Source: Pseudonocardia oroxyli (lineage in GTDB: Bacteria; Actinomycetota; Actinomycetes; Mycobacteriales; Pseudonocardiaceae). Taken from it: DNA of 64,000 nt. Position 1 is the first letter of the stretch; every line of letters starts with the position of its first letter. The notes below the pieces were generated by a model. That model searched no databases, was not told the DNA's origin, and saw only the letters and a list, made by a program, of their open reading frames with translations. The stretch is taken from positions 186,001 to 250,000 of the forward strand of contig NZ_FNBE01000004.1 of assembly GCF_900102195.1 (NCBI RefSeq), written 5' to 3'. Of this stretch, positions 1-10,113 are shown piece after piece. The position numbers and the translations under genes are program-made.

Positions 1-1362
1 CGCGTCTCCCGCCCGCGTGCGGCGGTGGGTGTGCACCCCGCCGTCGGACACCAGGTGGTGCGGCGCGCCGTAGTCGATCGTCACGGTGACCAGGTCGCCC
101 GGGCGGGGCGTCGCGGTCCCCGGCGCGAAGTGCACCAGCCTGCCGTCCCGCGCGCGGCCGCTCACCCGGCGGGTCGCGCCGTCCTTGCGGCCCTCGCCGG
201 TGGCGACCAGCACCTCGACGGTGCTGCCCTCGAGCCTGCGGTTCTCCGCCCAGGAGATCTCCTCCTGCAGGGCGACGAGCCGTTCGTAGCGTTCCTGCAC
301 GACCGCCTTGGGCAGCTGGTCGGGCAGGTCCGCGGCAGGCGTGCCCGGCCGCGGGGAGTACTGGAACGTGAAGGCCTGGGCGAACCGGGCGCGGCGCACG
401 ACGTCGAGGGTCGCGGCGAAGTCCTCCTCGGTCTCCCCCGGGAACCCGACGATGATGTCGGTGGAGACCGCCGCGTCCGGGATCGAGGCCCGGACCTCGT
501 CGAGGATGTCCAGGAAGCGCGACGAGCGGTACGACCGGCGCATGGCGCGCAGCACCCGGTCCGACCCGGACTGCAGCGGCATGTGCAGCTGCGGGCAGAC
601 GTTCGGGGTCTCGGCCATCGCGGCGATCACGTCGGAGGTGAAGTCCCGCGGGTGCGGCGAGGTGAACCGGACCCGCTCGAGCCCCTCGACCTCGCCGCAG
701 GCGCGCAGCAGCGACGCGAACGCCTGCCGGTCGCCGAACTCGGAGCCGTAGGCGTTCACGTTCTGCCCGAGCAGGGTCACCTCGAGCACGCCGTCCGCGG
801 CGAGTGCCTGCACCTCGGCGAGGATGTCGCCGGGGCGCCGGTCGCGCTCCTTGCCGCGCAGCGACGGCACGATGCAGAACGTGCAGGTGTTGTTGCAGCC
901 CACCGAGATCGAGACCCAGCCGGCGTAGGCGGAGTCGCGGCGGGCGGGCAGCGTGGAGGGGAAGACCTCCAGCGACTCGAGGATCTCCACCTCGGCGGCG
1001 GCGTTGTGCCGGGCGCGCTCCAGCAGGGTGGGCAGCGACCCGACGTTGTGCGTCCCGAACACCACGTCGACCCACGGGGCGCGCCGGGTGATGGTCTCGC
1101 GGTCCTTCTGCGCCAGGCAGCCGCCGACGGCGATCTGCATGTCCGGGTTCGCGTCCTTGGCGGGCCGCAGGTGCCCGAGGTTGCCGTACAGCTTGTTGTC
1201 CGCGTTCTCCCGCACCGCGCAGGTGTTGAACACGACCACGTCCGCGGTGCCGGGGTCCTCCGCGCGCGCATAGCCCGCCGACTCGAGCAGGCCTGCCATG
1301 CGCTCGGAGTCGTGCACATTCATCTGGCACCCGTAGGTGCGGATGGTGTAGCTGCGGGTCAC
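1..1362 (-). CDS. miaB: tRNA-2-methylthio-N6-dimethylallyladenosine synthase MiaB (C-terminus cut by window edge)
   Basis: This radical-SAM methylthiotransferase adds a methylthio group to isopentenyl-A37 of tRNAs reading UNN codons. Translating the minus strand from the GTG at 1362 gives 454 residues with no stop before the window edge. The N-terminal MTTase domain has its cluster cysteines at C12, C48 and C82. The SAM-cluster motif CxxxCxxC is at C156, C160 and C163, followed by the family-typical RGKERDR. A TRAM-like RNA-binding region begins near residue 380. The start is supported by a TACCCT box at 1369-1374, six bases before GTG, with no Shine-Dalgarno sequence, so the mRNA is probably leaderless. 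Only the last residues are missing. Identity is very secure. Confidence 0.96.
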   Translation of the reverse strand, partial: MTRSYTIRTYGCQMNVHDSERMAGLLESAGYARAEDPGTADVVVFNTCAVRENADNKLYGNLGHLRPAKDANPDMQIAVGGCLAQKDRETITRRAPWVDVVFGTHNVGSLPTLLERARHNAAAEVEILESLEVFPSTLPARRDSAYAGWVSISVGCNNTCTFCIVPSLRGKERDRRPGDILAEVQALAADGVLEVTLLGQNVNAYGSEFGDRQAFASLLRACGEVEGLERVRFTSPHPRDFTSDVIAAMAETPNVCPQLHMPLQSGSDRVLRAMRRSYRSSRFLDILDEVRASIPDAAVSTDIIVGFPGETEEDFAATLDVVRRARFAQAFTFQYSPRPGTPAADLPDQLPKAVVQERYERLVALQEEISWAENRRLEGSTVEVLVATGEGRKDGATRRVSGRARDGRLVHFAPGTATPRPGDLVTVTIDYGAPHHLVSDGGVHTHRRTRAGDA

Positions 1363-1453
1363 CCCACGAGGGTAGGCCCCGCGGAGGGAGGCCACGGCAC
1401 CGACCGTCGGCACCGGGATGACGGCGGGGGTGCGGGTCCGGGAGGATGCCGCC

Positions 1454-2413
1454 ATGCACCTGGACCGCCGGACGGCGCTGCGCGTCCTGGCGGGCCTGGC
1501 GGTCCCGGCGCTCGTCGGCCCGCTCGCCGGCTGCGGCCTGCCCTACGACGGCAGGCGGCTCACGATCGCCGCGGGCGTCGGCGCGGGCGTCTACTACCGG
1601 CTCGGGGGCACGCTCGCCGCGATCTGGTCCGAGCAGCTCGGCGCCACCCCCGAGGTGCTCACCACGGCGGGCTCGGTCGACAACCTGGACCGGCTCGCGG
1701 CGGGCACCGCGGACGTGGCGTTCAGCCAGGTCGACACGGCGGCCGAGCGGCTGGCGGTGGACGCGCCGGACGATCCGCGGTCCCCCCGCGCCCTGGCCCG
1801 GATCTACGACGACGCGGTCCACGTCGTCGTCCGGCGGGACTCGCCCGCCCGGCGGCTGGTCGACCTGCGCGGGCTGGCCGTGGCCGTCGGCACGCCGATC
1901 TCGGGCTACTACGAGATCGCCCGACGCCTGCTGCGCACCGCGGGCATCGACCCCGACCACGGCGTCGAGGTCCGGCAGCTGGGCCTGGCGGACTCCATCG
2001 CCGCCCTGCGGGACGGGACCGTCGACGCGTTCTTCTGGTCCGGCGGGCTCCCCACCTCGGGCATCACCGATCTCGCCGCGGCGCAGCCGATCCGGCTGCT
2101 GGACCTCACCGACGTCCTGGAGGACGTCCGCAAGGCCTACCCCGTCTACTCCCCCGGGACCGTGCCCGCGTCCGCCTACGGGATCGGGGAGCCGGTGGCG
2201 ACGCTGTTCGTCCGGAACTTCCTGCTGGTCCCCGCCGGGACGGACGTCGACCTGGCCGCCGCACTGGTCCAGACGATGTTCGCCGGTCAGGCACGCCTCG
2301 CCGCCGCCAGCCCGGCCGCGCTGACCATCGACGCGCGCTCCGCGATCGGCACCCAGCCCGTCCCGCTACACCCCGGCGCGGAGCGGTTCTACCGCGGGGG
2401 CAAGGTGGCGTAG
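1454..2413 (+). CDS. TAXI-family TRAP transporter solute-binding lipoprotein
   Basis: This 319-residue protein looks like the extracytoplasmic substrate-binding subunit of a TRAP transporter of the TAXI class, which typically binds glutamate or other carboxylates. The N-terminus has an RR pair (R5-R6), a hydrophobic stretch and a lipobox ending at C27 (GPLAGC), so it is probably a membrane-anchored lipoprotein. TAXI hallmarks follow: [10 protein letters not shown] near residue 40 and [21 protein letters not shown] near 75-95. I chose the ATG at 1454 because GGGAGG lies 8 bases upstream; the longer ATG at 1418 lacks such a site. No TRAP membrane subunit lies in the window, so this is either an orphan receptor or works with distant genes. 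Its last 48 bases overlap the convergent hydrolase gene. Confidence 0.85.
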   Translation: MHLDRRTALRVLAGLAVPALVGPLAGCGLPYDGRRLTIAAGVGAGVYYRLGGTLAAIWSEQLGATPEVLTTAGSVDNLDRLAAGTADVAFSQVDTAAERLAVDAPDDPRSPRALARIYDDAVHVVVRRDSPARRLVDLRGLAVAVGTPISGYYEIARRLLRTAGIDPDHGVEVRQLGLADSIAALRDGTVDAFFWSGGLPTSGITDLAAAQPIRLLDLTDVLEDVRKAYPVYSPGTVPASAYGIGEPVATLFVRNFLLVPAGTDVDLAAALVQTMFAGQARLAAASPAALTIDARSAIGTQPVPLHPGAERFYRGGKVA

Positions 2414-3127
2414 CAGCGCGTCGGTCGTGGCCGCGGGCTGTTCGAGGCTCGGCAGGTGCGCGGCCCCGGCGATCACCCGCAGGGCCGCGCCGGGGATCCG
2501 GGCGGCCATCAGCGCGGCCTGCTCGACCGGGACGTAGGGATCGTCGTCGCCGACCAGGACCAGCGTGGGCACGGCGATCCGCGGGAGCAGGGGGCGGAGG
2601 TCGGCGCGGTCGGCGCGCCCGCGCTGGGAGGCGGCGGCCCCGCGGGCGGGGGTGCGCAGCATCATGTCCCGCACCAGGTCCTGAGTGCCCGACGACGTCG
2701 CCGGCCCCACCATGAGCGGCAGCGTCCGGTGCGTGTGGCCGACCATGCCGTCCCGCTCCAGCCGCTCGGCCTGGGCGAGCCGGTCCGCCCGGCCCTGCGC
2801 GGTCTCGCCCGCGGCGGTGGTCCCGCACAGCACGAGCGCCGCGACCGAGCGCGGGTGGCGCCGGTACAGCTCGAGCGCGATCTGCCCGCCCATGGACACC
2901 CCGACCACGGCGACCCCGCCGACCCCGCCGGTCCCCCGACCGACGACGGCGGCCAGGTCGTCCGCGTGATCGGCGATCGTCACGACGGGCCCCGCCCGCG
3001 GGCCGTCCCGGTACCCCCGCAGCGCCGGGCTCAGCACCCGGTAGCCCGCCGCGGCCGCCGCCTCGGCCTGCGGCCCCCACACCCGCCCGTCGAGCGGGTG
3101 CCCGTGCACGAACATCACGGTGTCCAT
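2366..3127 (-). CDS. alpha/beta-fold hydrolase
   Basis: A 253-residue cytoplasmic alpha/beta hydrolase. The oxyanion motif HGHPLDGRVW is at about residues 8-17, the nucleophile elbow GVSMGG is near residue 95, a candidate acid is in VGDDDPYVP, and the catalytic histidine is in AGAAHLPSLEQP near residue 230. Substrate cannot be read from sequence; relatives include esterases, haloperoxidases and carboxylester lactonases. The ATG at 3127 has GGAGGTG a few bases upstream. It is divergent from the MocR regulator at 3244 across a gap that carries a 40-base palindrome, so MocR may regulate it. The 3' end overlaps the convergent TAXI gene. Confidence 0.85.
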   Translation of the reverse strand: MDTVMFVHGHPLDGRVWGPQAEAAAAAGYRVLSPALRGYRDGPRAGPVVTIADHADDLAAVVGRGTGGVGGVAVVGVSMGGQIALELYRRHPRSVAALVLCGTTAAGETAQGRADRLAQAERLERDGMVGHTHRTLPLMVGPATSSGTQDLVRDMMLRTPARGAAASQRGRADRADLRPLLPRIAVPTLVLVGDDDPYVPVEQAALMAARIPGAALRVIAGAAHLPSLEQPAATTDALLRHLAPAVEPLRAGV

Positions 3128-3148
3128 CGTCTTGCACCTCCGGTGCCT

Positions 3149-3188
3149 GTGAGTGGGAAGTGGTGCTGGAGCACCACTTCCCGCTCAC
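3149..3188. repeat. 40-base palindrome, GTGAG...CTCAC family, copy 1
   Basis: Two 19-base arms with one mismatch are separated by GG. The left arm starts GTGAGTGGGAAG and the right arm ends CTTCCCGCTCAC. Length, spacer and the GTGAG/CTCAC ends are identical to copies at 12831 and 16499, but the inner arm differs with compensating changes. It sits in the divergent hydrolase/MocR gap, so a regulator-binding role is also possible here. Confidence 0.85.
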
Positions 3189-3243
3189 GACCGTAAGCAG
3201 GCACAATTCTCGGATCAAGAACGACAATGACCTCGGAGCAATC

Positions 3244-4560
3244 GTGGACTTCCGCATCCTGGCGGACCGGGTGGCCGCGGATGTCGCCCGCGGGCGACTG
3301 CGCCCCGGCGACCGCCTCCCCACCCAGCGCCGCTTCGCCCGCGACCACCGGATCGCGGTCTCGACGGCCGCCCGGGTCTACGCCGAGCTGACCCGCCGCG
3401 GCGTCGTGGTCGGGGAGGTCGGCCGTGGGACGTTCGTGCGGGCCGCGGCGCCCACCCCCGAGCCCGCGCTCGCCGAGCCCGCCCACGCGCCCGTCGATCT
3501 CGAGCTGAACTTCCCGGTCCTCCCCGAACAGCCGGGCCTGCTCGCCCCTGCGATCGAGAGTCTGAGCAGGCCGGACATCCTCGCCGCCGCTCTCGCTCCG
3601 CTCGGCGTCCGGGCCACCGCGGAGCTGCGCGCCCAGGCCGGACGGGTACTGGCCCGCCCGGGCTGGACCCCGCCGGACCTGATCGTGACCGGGTCGGGGC
3701 GCCACGCCATCGGCGCGGCCTTCGCCGGGCTCGTGCCCACCGGGGGCCGGATCGCGGTCGAGGCGCTGACCTACCCGTTGGTCCGCGGGATCGCCCACCG
3801 CCTCGGGCTGGTCGCGGTCCCCGTCGCGCTGGACGACGAGGGCATGGTCCCCGGCGCCCTCGACGCCGTGTGCTCCGAGGCACCCGTGCACGCGGTCTCG
3901 GTGCAACCCACGCTCCACAACCCGCTCGGTGTGACCATGTCGGAGCAACGGCGCGCGGCGGTGGCCGCGGTGCTCCGCGCGCACGGCGTCGTCGCGGTCG
4001 AGGACGCCGTCTACTCGTTCCTGCGCCCCGACCCGGGCCCCCTCGCCGCGCACGCCCCGGAGCGCACGGTCGTCGTCGACAGCCTGTCGAAGCGGGTGGC
4101 GCCCGGGCTCACCCTGGGGTTCGTCGCGGGCCCGCCGGAGCTGACCGAGCGGATCGGGGTCGCCGCACGGACCGCGGGCTACGGACCCCAGGGGCTCGCG
4201 GTGGCCGCCGCCACCCGCTGGCTGTCCGACGGCGTCGTCGATACCCTCGTCGCCGGCAAGCGCGCCGACGCCGCGGCCCGCCAGACCCTCGCCCGCCGGA
4301 TCCTGCCCACCCTCCGGGCCGACCCGGCGGCCTACCACGCCTGGCTGCCCCTCCCCGATCCCTGGCGTGCCGAGACGTTCGTCGCCGCGGCCGCCCGGCG
4401 GGGTATCGCGGTGACGCCCGCCGCGGCCTTCGCCGTGATCCCCGCCCACTCCCCCAACGCCGTCCGCCTCGCCCTCTCCGCCCCCTCCCCTGCGCAGCTG
4501 GAGCGGTCCCTGCACTCCCTCGCCACCCTCCTCCGTGCCACGCCCGACCTCCCCGACTGA
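3244..4560 (+). CDS. MocR-type GntR/aminotransferase transcriptional regulator
   Basis: A 438-residue PLP-dependent regulator. Residues 1-75 form a GntR winged helix (ADRVAADVARGRLRPGDRLPTQR, then the recognition region STAARVYAELTRRG). The rest is an aminotransferase fold-type I domain with the PLP-lysine motif SLSKRVAPG near residue 285. These proteins sense PLP or amino compounds and regulate nearby genes. I chose the GTG at 3244 because GGAG lies just upstream and the winged helix begins directly; a longer frame from 3160 would run through the palindrome. The likely target is the divergent hydrolase, itself, or both. Confidence 0.9.
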   Translation: MDFRILADRVAADVARGRLRPGDRLPTQRRFARDHRIAVSTAARVYAELTRRGVVVGEVGRGTFVRAAAPTPEPALAEPAHAPVDLELNFPVLPEQPGLLAPAIESLSRPDILAAALAPLGVRATAELRAQAGRVLARPGWTPPDLIVTGSGRHAIGAAFAGLVPTGGRIAVEALTYPLVRGIAHRLGLVAVPVALDDEGMVPGALDAVCSEAPVHAVSVQPTLHNPLGVTMSEQRRAAVAAVLRAHGVVAVEDAVYSFLRPDPGPLAAHAPERTVVVDSLSKRVAPGLTLGFVAGPPELTERIGVAARTAGYGPQGLAVAAATRWLSDGVVDTLVAGKRADAAARQTLARRILPTLRADPAAYHAWLPLPDPWRAETFVAAAARRGIAVTPAAAFAVIPAHSPNAVRLALSAPSPAQLERSLHSLATLLRATPDLPD

Positions 4561-4561
4561 C

Positions 4562-4594
4562 GCGCCCGTCCGACTCGCGTGGCGCGTCGGGCGC
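4562..4594. terminator. possible bidirectional terminator between convergent MocR and kinase genes
   Basis: The 40-base convergent gap contains an imperfect inverted repeat: GCGCCCGTCCGAC at 4562-4574 pairs with GTCGGGCGC at 4586-4594 with one bulge. There is no U-tract, as is common in actinobacteria. Confidence 0.4.
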
Positions 4595-4600
4595 TCGGCC

Positions 4601-6001
4601 TCAGCGGACTCGGGGCAGGGCGGCGGACACGCGGAGGCCGCCGCCGTGGGGGAGGTCGAGGGTGAGGACGCCGCCCGCCAGCTCCACGGTGCGGGCCGCG
4701 ATGGCCAGGCCCAGCCCCGAGCCCTCCACGTTGGACTGGTCGGGGGCCCGCCAGAAGCGGTCGACGGCCCGGTCGAGGTCCTCGGGCGCCATGCCCGGGC
4801 CGGTGTCCAGCACCGCGATCTCGACGAGCGCCGGGTCCGAGTCGCGCACCGGGCGCACGGTCACGGTGATCGCGCCGCCGGGCGGGGTGAACTTGACGGC
4901 GTTGTCGAGCAGCGCGTCGAGCACGGTCTCGATCCCGCCGGGCGCGATGCGGACCCGCAGGCCCCGCACGCCGCCCCGCAGCAGGCGCAGGCCGGTGTGC
5001 TCGGCCAGGGGACGCCAGGCGTCGAGCCGGTCGTCGACGATCGCGTCGACGGCGACGTCCGCCTCCCGGTCCACGCCCGCGTCCCGCTCGGCGCGGGCCA
5101 GGGCCAGCAGCCCGTCGAGCACCCCGGAGAGCCGCTCCGCCTCCTCCATCGCCGCGACGTGCTCCTCGGCGGCGTCCGCGGCGACCCGCCCGTCCATGTT
5201 GGACAACCGCAACCGCAGCGCCGTCAACGGGTTCCGCAGCTGGTGGGACGCGTCCGCGACGAAGGCCCGCTGCGTCGAGAGCGCCTGGGTCACCGACTCG
5301 GCCATCCGGTCGAAGGACGCGGTGAGCCTGCGCAGCTCGGGCGGCCCGGAGCCGTCGGACACCGGTTCGGCGGGTCGCCCGGCCAGGACCGCGCTGGTCA
5401 CGCGCCCGGTCCCCTCGTCCAACCGGCGCACCGGCCGCAGGATCCAGCGGGTGACGGGCAGCGCGACGAGGACGCCCAGCCCCACCGACACCAGCACCAG
5501 CGCGGCGACCAGCGACCAGACCTGGAGCTCCTGCACCCGCAGGGACCCGGTGGGGGACACGGTGATCGCCGCGCCGCGGACCTCGCCGTCGACCAGCACC
5601 GGTTCGGCGAGCACCAGCGGCCGGGTGTCCCACGGCCAGATCAGCGGCGGGGCCGCGGAGCGCCTGCTGGCCAGGGCGACCTGCACCCGGTCGAGCCCGT
5701 CCGCGTCCAGCTCGGGCGGGTCCGGCCGGGACGCCGCGACGACCGTGCCCGCGCGGTCCACCACCGTGACCGCCACGCCGTAGACCTCGTCGTAGCGGGC
5801 CAGCTCCTCGGCCAGCCCGGGCGCGGTGTCCTCGGTGATGGGCCGCTGGGCGCGCGAGGCGAAGTAGATCGTGTCCGTGAGCCGGTCGATGAACAGGCTC
5901 TGCTGGGCGGCGAGGGAGTTGGACAGCGCGAGCGGCACCCCGAGCCCGACGGCCAGCAGCCCCACGAGCACGCAGACGATGACCAGCAGACGGGTCCTCA
6001 C
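4601..6001 (-). CDS. two-component sensor histidine kinase
   Basis: A 466-residue membrane kinase. A signal-anchor helix spans about residues 5-27, an extracytoplasmic sensor region runs to about 160, a second helix spans about 162-183, then comes a HAMP domain (TRWILRPVRRLDEG). The H-box is SHQLRNPLTALRL near residue 253. The catalytic domain has the N-box LLDNAVKFTPPGG and G-boxes DTGPGMAPED and GSGLGLAIA. It follows its response regulator by 13 bases on the same strand. The pair is divergent from gluABCD, which makes that transporter a reasonable but unproven target. The signal sensed is unknown. Confidence 0.93.
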   Translation of the reverse strand: MRTRLLVIVCVLVGLLAVGLGVPLALSNSLAAQQSLFIDRLTDTIYFASRAQRPITEDTAPGLAEELARYDEVYGVAVTVVDRAGTVVAASRPDPPELDADGLDRVQVALASRRSAAPPLIWPWDTRPLVLAEPVLVDGEVRGAAITVSPTGSLRVQELQVWSLVAALVLVSVGLGVLVALPVTRWILRPVRRLDEGTGRVTSAVLAGRPAEPVSDGSGPPELRRLTASFDRMAESVTQALSTQRAFVADASHQLRNPLTALRLRLSNMDGRVAADAAEEHVAAMEEAERLSGVLDGLLALARAERDAGVDREADVAVDAIVDDRLDAWRPLAEHTGLRLLRGGVRGLRVRIAPGGIETVLDALLDNAVKFTPPGGAITVTVRPVRDSDPALVEIAVLDTGPGMAPEDLDRAVDRFWRAPDQSNVEGSGLGLAIAARTVELAGGVLTLDLPHGGGLRVSAALPRVR

Positions 6002-6014
6002 GACTGTCCCCGCC

Positions 6015-6680
6015 TCACGACGTCCCCAGGCGGTACCCCACCCCGCGCACGGTCTGCACCAGCTCCGGGCGGCCGAGCTTCGTGCGCAGCGTCGCCACGT
6101 GGACGTCGAGCGTGCGGTTGGCCCCCGGCCAGCTCCGGCCCCACACCTCGGCCACGATCCGGGTGCGGGTGCACACCGTCCCGCGCGCCGACGCGAGCAG
6201 CGCGAGGACCTGGAACTCCTTGCGGGTCAGCGTGACCTCGGTCCCGTCGACGGTCACGGTGTGCCTGCCGAGGTCGATCGCGACGCCGTCCGCGGTCACC
6301 ACCCGGTCCACCGGTTCGGCGGTCTCGGGACCCCGGCGGCGCTGCACGGCGTGGATGCGGGCGACGAGCTCGCCGACGTCGTAGGGCTTGACGACGTAGT
6401 CGTCGGCGCCGGAGTGCAGCCCGACGATCCGGTCCTCGACGTCCCCGCGCGCGGTCACCACGATGACCGGCACGTCGCTGGCCTCGCGGATCGCCCGGCA
6501 GACGTCGACGCCGTCGGCGTCGGGCAGGCCGAGGTCCAACAGGACGACGTCGACGCCGGCGAGGTGCTCCACCGCGTCCCGGCCCCGGTCGAGACGGGTG
6601 GTGCTCATCCCGTGCCGGTGCAGCGCCGGACGCAGCGCGGCCGCGACCCGGTCGTCGTCCTCCACCAGAAGGATGTGCAC
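6015..6680 (-). CDS. OmpR/PhoB-family response regulator
   Basis: A 221-residue DNA-binding regulator and partner of the kinase immediately downstream. The receiver domain has the acidic pocket VEDDDR at the N-terminus, the phospho-acceptor in VVLLDLGLPDADG near residue 51, and the conserved lysine in VKPYD near residue 100. The C-terminal winged helix includes LTRKEFQVLALLA and ends LVQTVRGVGYRLG, typical of PhoB-like domains. I prefer the GTG at 6680 because GGAG lies 5 bases before it; the GTG at 6686 has no spaced ribosome site. Confidence 0.93.
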   Translation of the reverse strand: MHILLVEDDDRVAAALRPALHRHGMSTTRLDRGRDAVEHLAGVDVVLLDLGLPDADGVDVCRAIREASDVPVIVVTARGDVEDRIVGLHSGADDYVVKPYDVGELVARIHAVQRRRGPETAEPVDRVVTADGVAIDLGRHTVTVDGTEVTLTRKEFQVLALLASARGTVCTRTRIVAEVWGRSWPGANRTLDVHVATLRTKLGRPELVQTVRGVGYRLGTS

Positions 6681-6825
6681 GTTCACTCCGTTCGCGAGTT
6701 CCGTGATGAGACTGAAACCCTAAAGCTTGCCCAAGGTGATGGACTCGGATGTCCGATTCGCCCTAGCGTCCGCCCATGCCGGAGGCGGAGCTTGCGAAGC
6801 CGACCATCACCCTTGGAGGCCGTCC

Positions 6826-7575
<750 letters not shown>

Positions 7576-7606
7576 CGCCGTACCGCTCTCCCGGAGGGAT
7601 TTTCTC

Positions 7607-8509
7607 ATGCGACTCAACCGACTCGCCAAGGTGGCCGTCGCGGCCGCCGCGGTGGTCGTCGCCGCCACCGCGTGTGGTGGCGGCGGCTCGTCCCAGCTCG
7701 GCGGGGGTGCCACCTCCGCGCCGCCGGTCGCCGAGGGGGCGTCCTTCCCCGAGGGCACCACCATGGCGAAGCTGGCCCAGGCCGGCACGCTGCGGCTCGG
7801 CACGAAGTTCGACCAGCCGCTGTTCGGGCTCAAGGGCCTCGACGGCAACCCCCAGGGCTTCGACGTCGAGATCGCGAAGATCGTCGCCGCGAAGCTCGGC
7901 ATCCCCGCGGACAAGATCACCTACACCGAGACCCCGTCGGCGGTGCGCGAGGAGGTCATCGAGCAGGACCGCGTCGACATGGTCGTGGCGACCTACACGA
8001 TCAACGACAAGCGCAAGGAGCGGATCAGCTTCGCCGGTCCGTACTACGTCGCCGGTCAGGACCTGATGGTCGCCGCCGACAACTCCGCCATCACCGGTCC
8101 GGACACGCTCCGCGCCGCGAACGCCAAGGTCTGCTCGGTCACCGGCTCCACGCCGTCCGAGAAGATCAAGGAGTACGTCGACCCCGCGAACATCGTGCTG
8201 TTCGACGTGTACTCGAAGTGCGCGGACGCGCTGCGCACCGGCCAGGTCCAGGCCGTCACCACGGACAACGTGATCCTCACCGGCCTGGTGGAGAACTCGA
8301 ACGGCGCCTTCAAGCTCGTGAACAACAAGTTCACCGAGGAGCCGTACGGCATCGGCATCAAGAAGGGCGACGTCGCCTTCTGCCAGTTCATCGACCAGAC
8401 GCTGAAGGAGGCCGAGGCGGACGGCACCTACGCCGCGGCCTGGAACAACACGCTGTCGAAGGTCTCGCCGGACGTTCCGCCGCTGCCCGCCGCAGGCGCC
8501 TGCACGTGA
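7607..8509 (+). CDS. gluB: glutamate-binding lipoprotein GluB
   Basis: A 300-residue extracytoplasmic receptor of the amino-acid ABC importer. The signal peptide ends in the lipobox AATAC with the lipidated cysteine at residue 23, followed by a glycine/serine-rich tether. The bacterial extracellular solute-binding family 3 fold is evident: LRLGTKFDQPLFG near residue 63, GFDVEIAKIVAAKLG near 85, and the late segment FTEEPYGIGIKKGD. CGGAGGGA precedes the ATG. It follows gluA by 31 bases. A strong hairpin just after its stop probably sets expression relative to the permeases. Confidence 0.94.
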   Translation: MRLNRLAKVAVAAAAVVVAATACGGGGSSQLGGGATSAPPVAEGASFPEGTTMAKLAQAGTLRLGTKFDQPLFGLKGLDGNPQGFDVEIAKIVAAKLGIPADKITYTETPSAVREEVIEQDRVDMVVATYTINDKRKERISFAGPYYVAGQDLMVAADNSAITGPDTLRAANAKVCSVTGSTPSEKIKEYVDPANIVLFDVYSKCADALRTGQVQAVTTDNVILTGLVENSNGAFKLVNNKFTEEPYGIGIKKGDVAFCQFIDQTLKEAEADGTYAAAWNNTLSKVSPDVPPLPAAGACT

Positions 8510-8515
8510 CCCCCT

Positions 8516-8553
8516 GAGCCCGCCCGCCGGTCCACGGACCGGCGGGCGGGCTC
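8516..8553 (+). terminator. intra-operon stem-loop between gluB and gluC
   Basis: A perfect 18-base-pair stem with a 2-base loop starts 6 bases after the gluB stop: the left arm is GAGCCCGCCCGCCGGTCC and the right arm is its exact complement, ending at 8553. The gluC ribosome site follows within 15 bases. In importers of this kind such a hairpin usually lowers read-through or stabilises the upstream mRNA, giving an excess of binding protein. Confidence 0.8.
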
Positions 8554-8574
8554 GCGTCCACCAGGAGGAGCGCC

Positions 8575-9225
8575 GTGGGCGTCCTGATCGAGCAGTTCCC
8601 CCTCTACGTCTCGGGGTTCCTCGGGACCCTCCGGCTCTGCGTCTTCGCCGCGATCGGCTCGCTCGTGCTGGGCACGGTCATCGCGGCCTGCCGGGTCTCC
8701 CCCGTGCCCCCGCTGCGGGCGCTGGGCTCGGCCTGGGTGACCGTCTTCCGCAACACCCCGCTGGCGGTCGTGCTGTTCGCGGTGGCCTTCGGGCTGCCCG
8801 AGCTCGGCGTCAACGGCTCGTACTTCTGGTTCGGCGTCGCCGGGCTGACGTTCTACACCTCGGCGTTCGTCTGCGAGGCCGTCCGCTCCGGCATCAACTC
8901 GGTGCCCCCGGGCCAGGCCGAGGCCGCCCGCGCGGTGGGCCTCACGTTCACCCAGTCGCTGTCGCTGGTCATCCTGCCCCAGGCCTTCCGGACGGTCGTC
9001 CCGCCGCTGGGCAGCGTCATCATCGCAATGATCAAGAACTCGGCCATCGCGGGCGCCTTCGGCATCGGCGGCGACCTGTTCGCGGTCGGCAGCACGCTGA
9101 CCTCCGCCCAGGGCTACGCCGCCGCGGCGACCCTGTTCGGGGTGCTGCTCGGCTACCTCGTCCTGACCATCCCGGCCGGCATCGGCCTGGCCCGGCTCGA
9201 GAAGAAGCTGGCGGTGGCCCGATGA
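8575..9225 (+). CDS. gluC: glutamate ABC transporter permease GluC
   Basis: A 216-residue inner-membrane permease of the His/Glu/Gln/Arg/opine family with about five hydrophobic segments. The coupling-loop signature is clear: GQAEAARAVGLTFTQSLSLV followed by ILPQAFRTVVPPLG near residues 120-145. It starts at GTG with AGGAGGAG upstream. Its stop overlaps the start of gluD by four bases (ATGA), so the two permeases are translationally coupled and probably form a heterodimer. Confidence 0.93.
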   Translation: MGVLIEQFPLYVSGFLGTLRLCVFAAIGSLVLGTVIAACRVSPVPPLRALGSAWVTVFRNTPLAVVLFAVAFGLPELGVNGSYFWFGVAGLTFYTSAFVCEAVRSGINSVPPGQAEAARAVGLTFTQSLSLVILPQAFRTVVPPLGSVIIAMIKNSAIAGAFGIGGDLFAVGSTLTSAQGYAAAATLFGVLLGYLVLTIPAGIGLARLEKKLAVAR

Positions 9226-10106
9226 CCTCCGTGCTCTACGACGCGCCGGGCCCGAAGGCGCGCACCCGCACGCTGATCTCCTCGATCGTCGCCGGCGTGA
9301 TCGTGCTGGGCGTGGTCGTGTTCGTGATCGTCCGGCTGGCGAACCAGGGCCAGTTCACGGCCGCCAAGTGGGGGCCGCTGCTCGACCCGACCAACGGCGA
9401 CTTCGGCCCGGTGTGGAACCTGTTCGGCCAGGCCCTGGTCGCGACGCTGTCCGCGGCCGGGCTCACCCTGGTGTTCTCGCTGGTCATCGGCACCCTGCTG
9501 GCCGTCACCCGGGTCACCGCGAACCGCTACTACCGCTGGCTCGTGGTCGGTGTCATCGAGTTCCTGCGCGGCGTCCCGGTCGTCATCGCGATCTTCTTCG
9601 CGGCGCGCGTGCTGCCGCAGGTGGGGATCGACCTGCCGATCATGTGGTACCTGGTCATCGGCCTCACGCTCTACAACTGCGTGATCATCGCCGAGATCGT
9701 GCGGGCGGGCATCAACGCGCTCCCCCGCGGCCAGGCCGAGGCGGGCTACTCGCTGGGCCTGACCCAGGGCCAGGTGCTGCGCTCGATCCTGCTCCCGCAG
9801 GCCTTCCGGATCATGCTCCCGGCGCTGATCAGCCAGCTCGTGGTGATCGTCAAGGACACCTCGCTGGGCTTCATCATCAGCTACGAGGAGTTCGTCCGGA
9901 CGGCGAACATCATCATCCAGACGCTGCAGAACCCGATCCAGACCTACGTGGTCGTCGCGGCGATCTTCATCCTGATCAACTACTCGCTCGGCAAGCTCGC
10001 CGAGTACGTGGAGCGCAGGCTCTCCCGCGGCCGCAAGACCGCGGCCGCCCCCGCGGACGCCGAGCAGGAGGCGGACGCGGCCGTCGGTGCCGTCACCGGC
10101 GGCTGA
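9222..10106 (+). CDS. gluD: glutamate ABC transporter permease GluD
   Basis: A 294-residue partner permease of GluC. It has an N-terminal helix near residues 20-42, several further membrane segments, and the family loop GQAEAGYSLGLTQGQVLRSI with ILLPQAFRIMLPAL near residues 170-205. The charged C-terminal tail of about 30 residues is alanine and acid rich and probably cytoplasmic. It is the last gene of the operon and is followed after 7 bases by a very long palindromic terminator. Confidence 0.93.
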   Translation: MTSVLYDAPGPKARTRTLISSIVAGVIVLGVVVFVIVRLANQGQFTAAKWGPLLDPTNGDFGPVWNLFGQALVATLSAAGLTLVFSLVIGTLLAVTRVTANRYYRWLVVGVIEFLRGVPVVIAIFFAARVLPQVGIDLPIMWYLVIGLTLYNCVIIAEIVRAGINALPRGQAEAGYSLGLTQGQVLRSILLPQAFRIMLPALISQLVVIVKDTSLGFIISYEEFVRTANIIIQTLQNPIQTYVVVAAIFILINYSLGKLAEYVERRLSRGRKTAAAPADAEQEADAAVGAVTGG

Positions 10107-10113
10107 CCACCTC

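Noticed and set aside
25..2715. Very long plus-strand open frame opposite miaB and through the TAXI gene
   Set aside because: Low-complexity R/G/A/P translation typical of a shadow frame in GC-rich DNA; the real genes are miaB on the minus strand and the TAXI receptor in another frame.
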